Part shown: piece by piece, positions 63,420-64,000 of the stretch
Position numbering within the stretch: the stretch's first letter is position 1
Layout of the letters: every line of letters begins with the position of its first letter
Origin: Labia minor
Lineage: Eukaryota > Arthropoda > Insecta > Dermaptera > Spongiphoridae
DNA: 64,000 nucleotides
Assembly: GCA_963082975.1 (NCBI GenBank)
Contig: OY720350.1
Span: forward strand, 44,160,734-44,224,733
Direction of reading: 5' to 3'
Position numbers and translations under genes: made by a program
Notes under the pieces: model-generated
Database searches by the model: none
What the model saw: the letters and a program-made list of their open reading frames with translations, nothing else
Told to the model about the DNA's origin: nothing

Positions 63420-63720
63420 ATGTCAGAATCATATTATCCCCATTCCAAGTTTCCCGATGTGTGTACGAACAAATTTATATGGAAATGCCCGCATTGGAGG
63501 CCATCCGCGGCTCATTAAGCAAACATGGCGACACTTCGCCGCCATGATGTCGCCATGTAGGCTCAACTTGTTGCTAAGATGGCTTGCAAACACGTGCCCC
63601 TCGACACCCTCTATTTTCGACCACAACTTTTGCATATTGGATGTCCTTTTTTCTCTCTCTCTCCCTCTCTTTCAACTATTGATTCGAATTAGACGACTCA
63701 TACATTCCTAATTTTCAACG
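63420..63720. other. Non-TE island rich in GCCAT sites
   Basis: Contains ACATGGCGACACTTCGCCGC, ATGTCGCCATGTAG and CTAAGATGGCTTGC: several YY1/Pho-type GCCAT(C/G) sites, two of them in inverted arrangement. Open frames here (up to 136 codons on +) overlap others on both strands and have no known domain. Confidence 0.4.
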
Positions 63721-63907
63721 ATCAATCAACTAGAATATAAAAAACAAATATTTTCATTCTTTGCTCTCTTTTTAATTGCTCAATTTTAAAAATTCACTAA
63801 AAATATAATAGAATTATTTTTCTTATAAATATATAAAAAAAAAATCTACTTTAAAATATATATTTGTAACAAAAATGTTATTATCAAGAGATTTCCAAAA
63901 TATGCTT

Positions 63908-63930
63908 AACCCCTCAAGTCGGGAATTAAA
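63908..63930. mobile_element. Possible piggyBac-like terminus at window edge
   Basis: TTAACCCCTCAAGTCGGG resembles piggyBac ends (TTAACCC...). The other end would lie outside the window, so this is tentative. Confidence 0.3.
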
Positions 63931-64000
63931 TTTTCCTATGCCAGCGCTCCGGCGGGAATTAAATGAGCGAAAAATGCACTTTTTTGCACTCGTACCTAAA

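Noticed and set aside
63301..63711. 136-codon open frame on the + strand
   Set aside because: Overlaps other open frames on both strands in a GC-richer island; no domain and no codon pattern of a real gene.

Overview
This is a strongly AT-rich animal nuclear sequence with a very low density of coding exons. It is dominated by transposable-element (TE) debris: mariner/Tc1 deletion derivatives, hAT and piggyBac miniatures, Helitrons and Helentron-like (HINE) repeats, one LTR retrotransposon and a LINE fragment. The element mix and the long introns suggest an arthropod or similar ecdysozoan; the sequence alone does not let me name a species. There are no bacterial-type operons, CRISPR arrays or rRNA genes.

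The only host protein-coding gene I can support is membralin (TMEM259), on the + strand. Two internal exons are recognisable, 26841-26973 and 45820-45919, with canonical AG/GT borders and matching reading phase. They are separated by an 18,846-bp intron. The preceding and following exons were not found, so the gene must run off both sides with introns of more than 18 kb downstream and more than 26 kb upstream, unless an exon was missed.

Layout. 1-26 kb (upstream intron or intergenic): two mariner miniatures of one family, a separate IS630/Tc1/mariner deletion element, a long inverted repeat with Penelope-like end signatures, five hAT miniatures, a full-length non-autonomous Helitron (18550-19541) and Helentron-like repeats. 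26-46 kb (membralin exons and their intron): a foldback hairpin, a second Helitron, a GC-rich non-TE island (30490-30910), a 4.9-kb Ty3/Gypsy-type element with two identical 266-bp LTRs (31251-36162), more Helentron-like repeats, a dead mariner, and a 1.3-kb hAT element carrying a nested Helentron-like repeat. 46-64 kb (downstream intron): more repeats, a mariner deletion derivative, the 3' end of a LINE, a third Helitron (56006-56693), and several moderately GC-rich islands without TE features that are candidate regulatory sequence.

The most notable signals are: (i) three sequence-unrelated repeat families with the same architecture (short subterminal inverted repeats, 3' hairpin, internal microsatellite, insertion in T-runs), which fit non-autonomous Helentrons and share core motifs; (ii) one of these families carries two CRE-type TGACGTCA palindromes exactly 20 bp apart plus an ETS-like ACCGGAAGT, spread in seven copies; (iii) the young LTR element has a textbook A AAA AAC slippery heptamer directly before the gag stop, with pol in the -1 frame.
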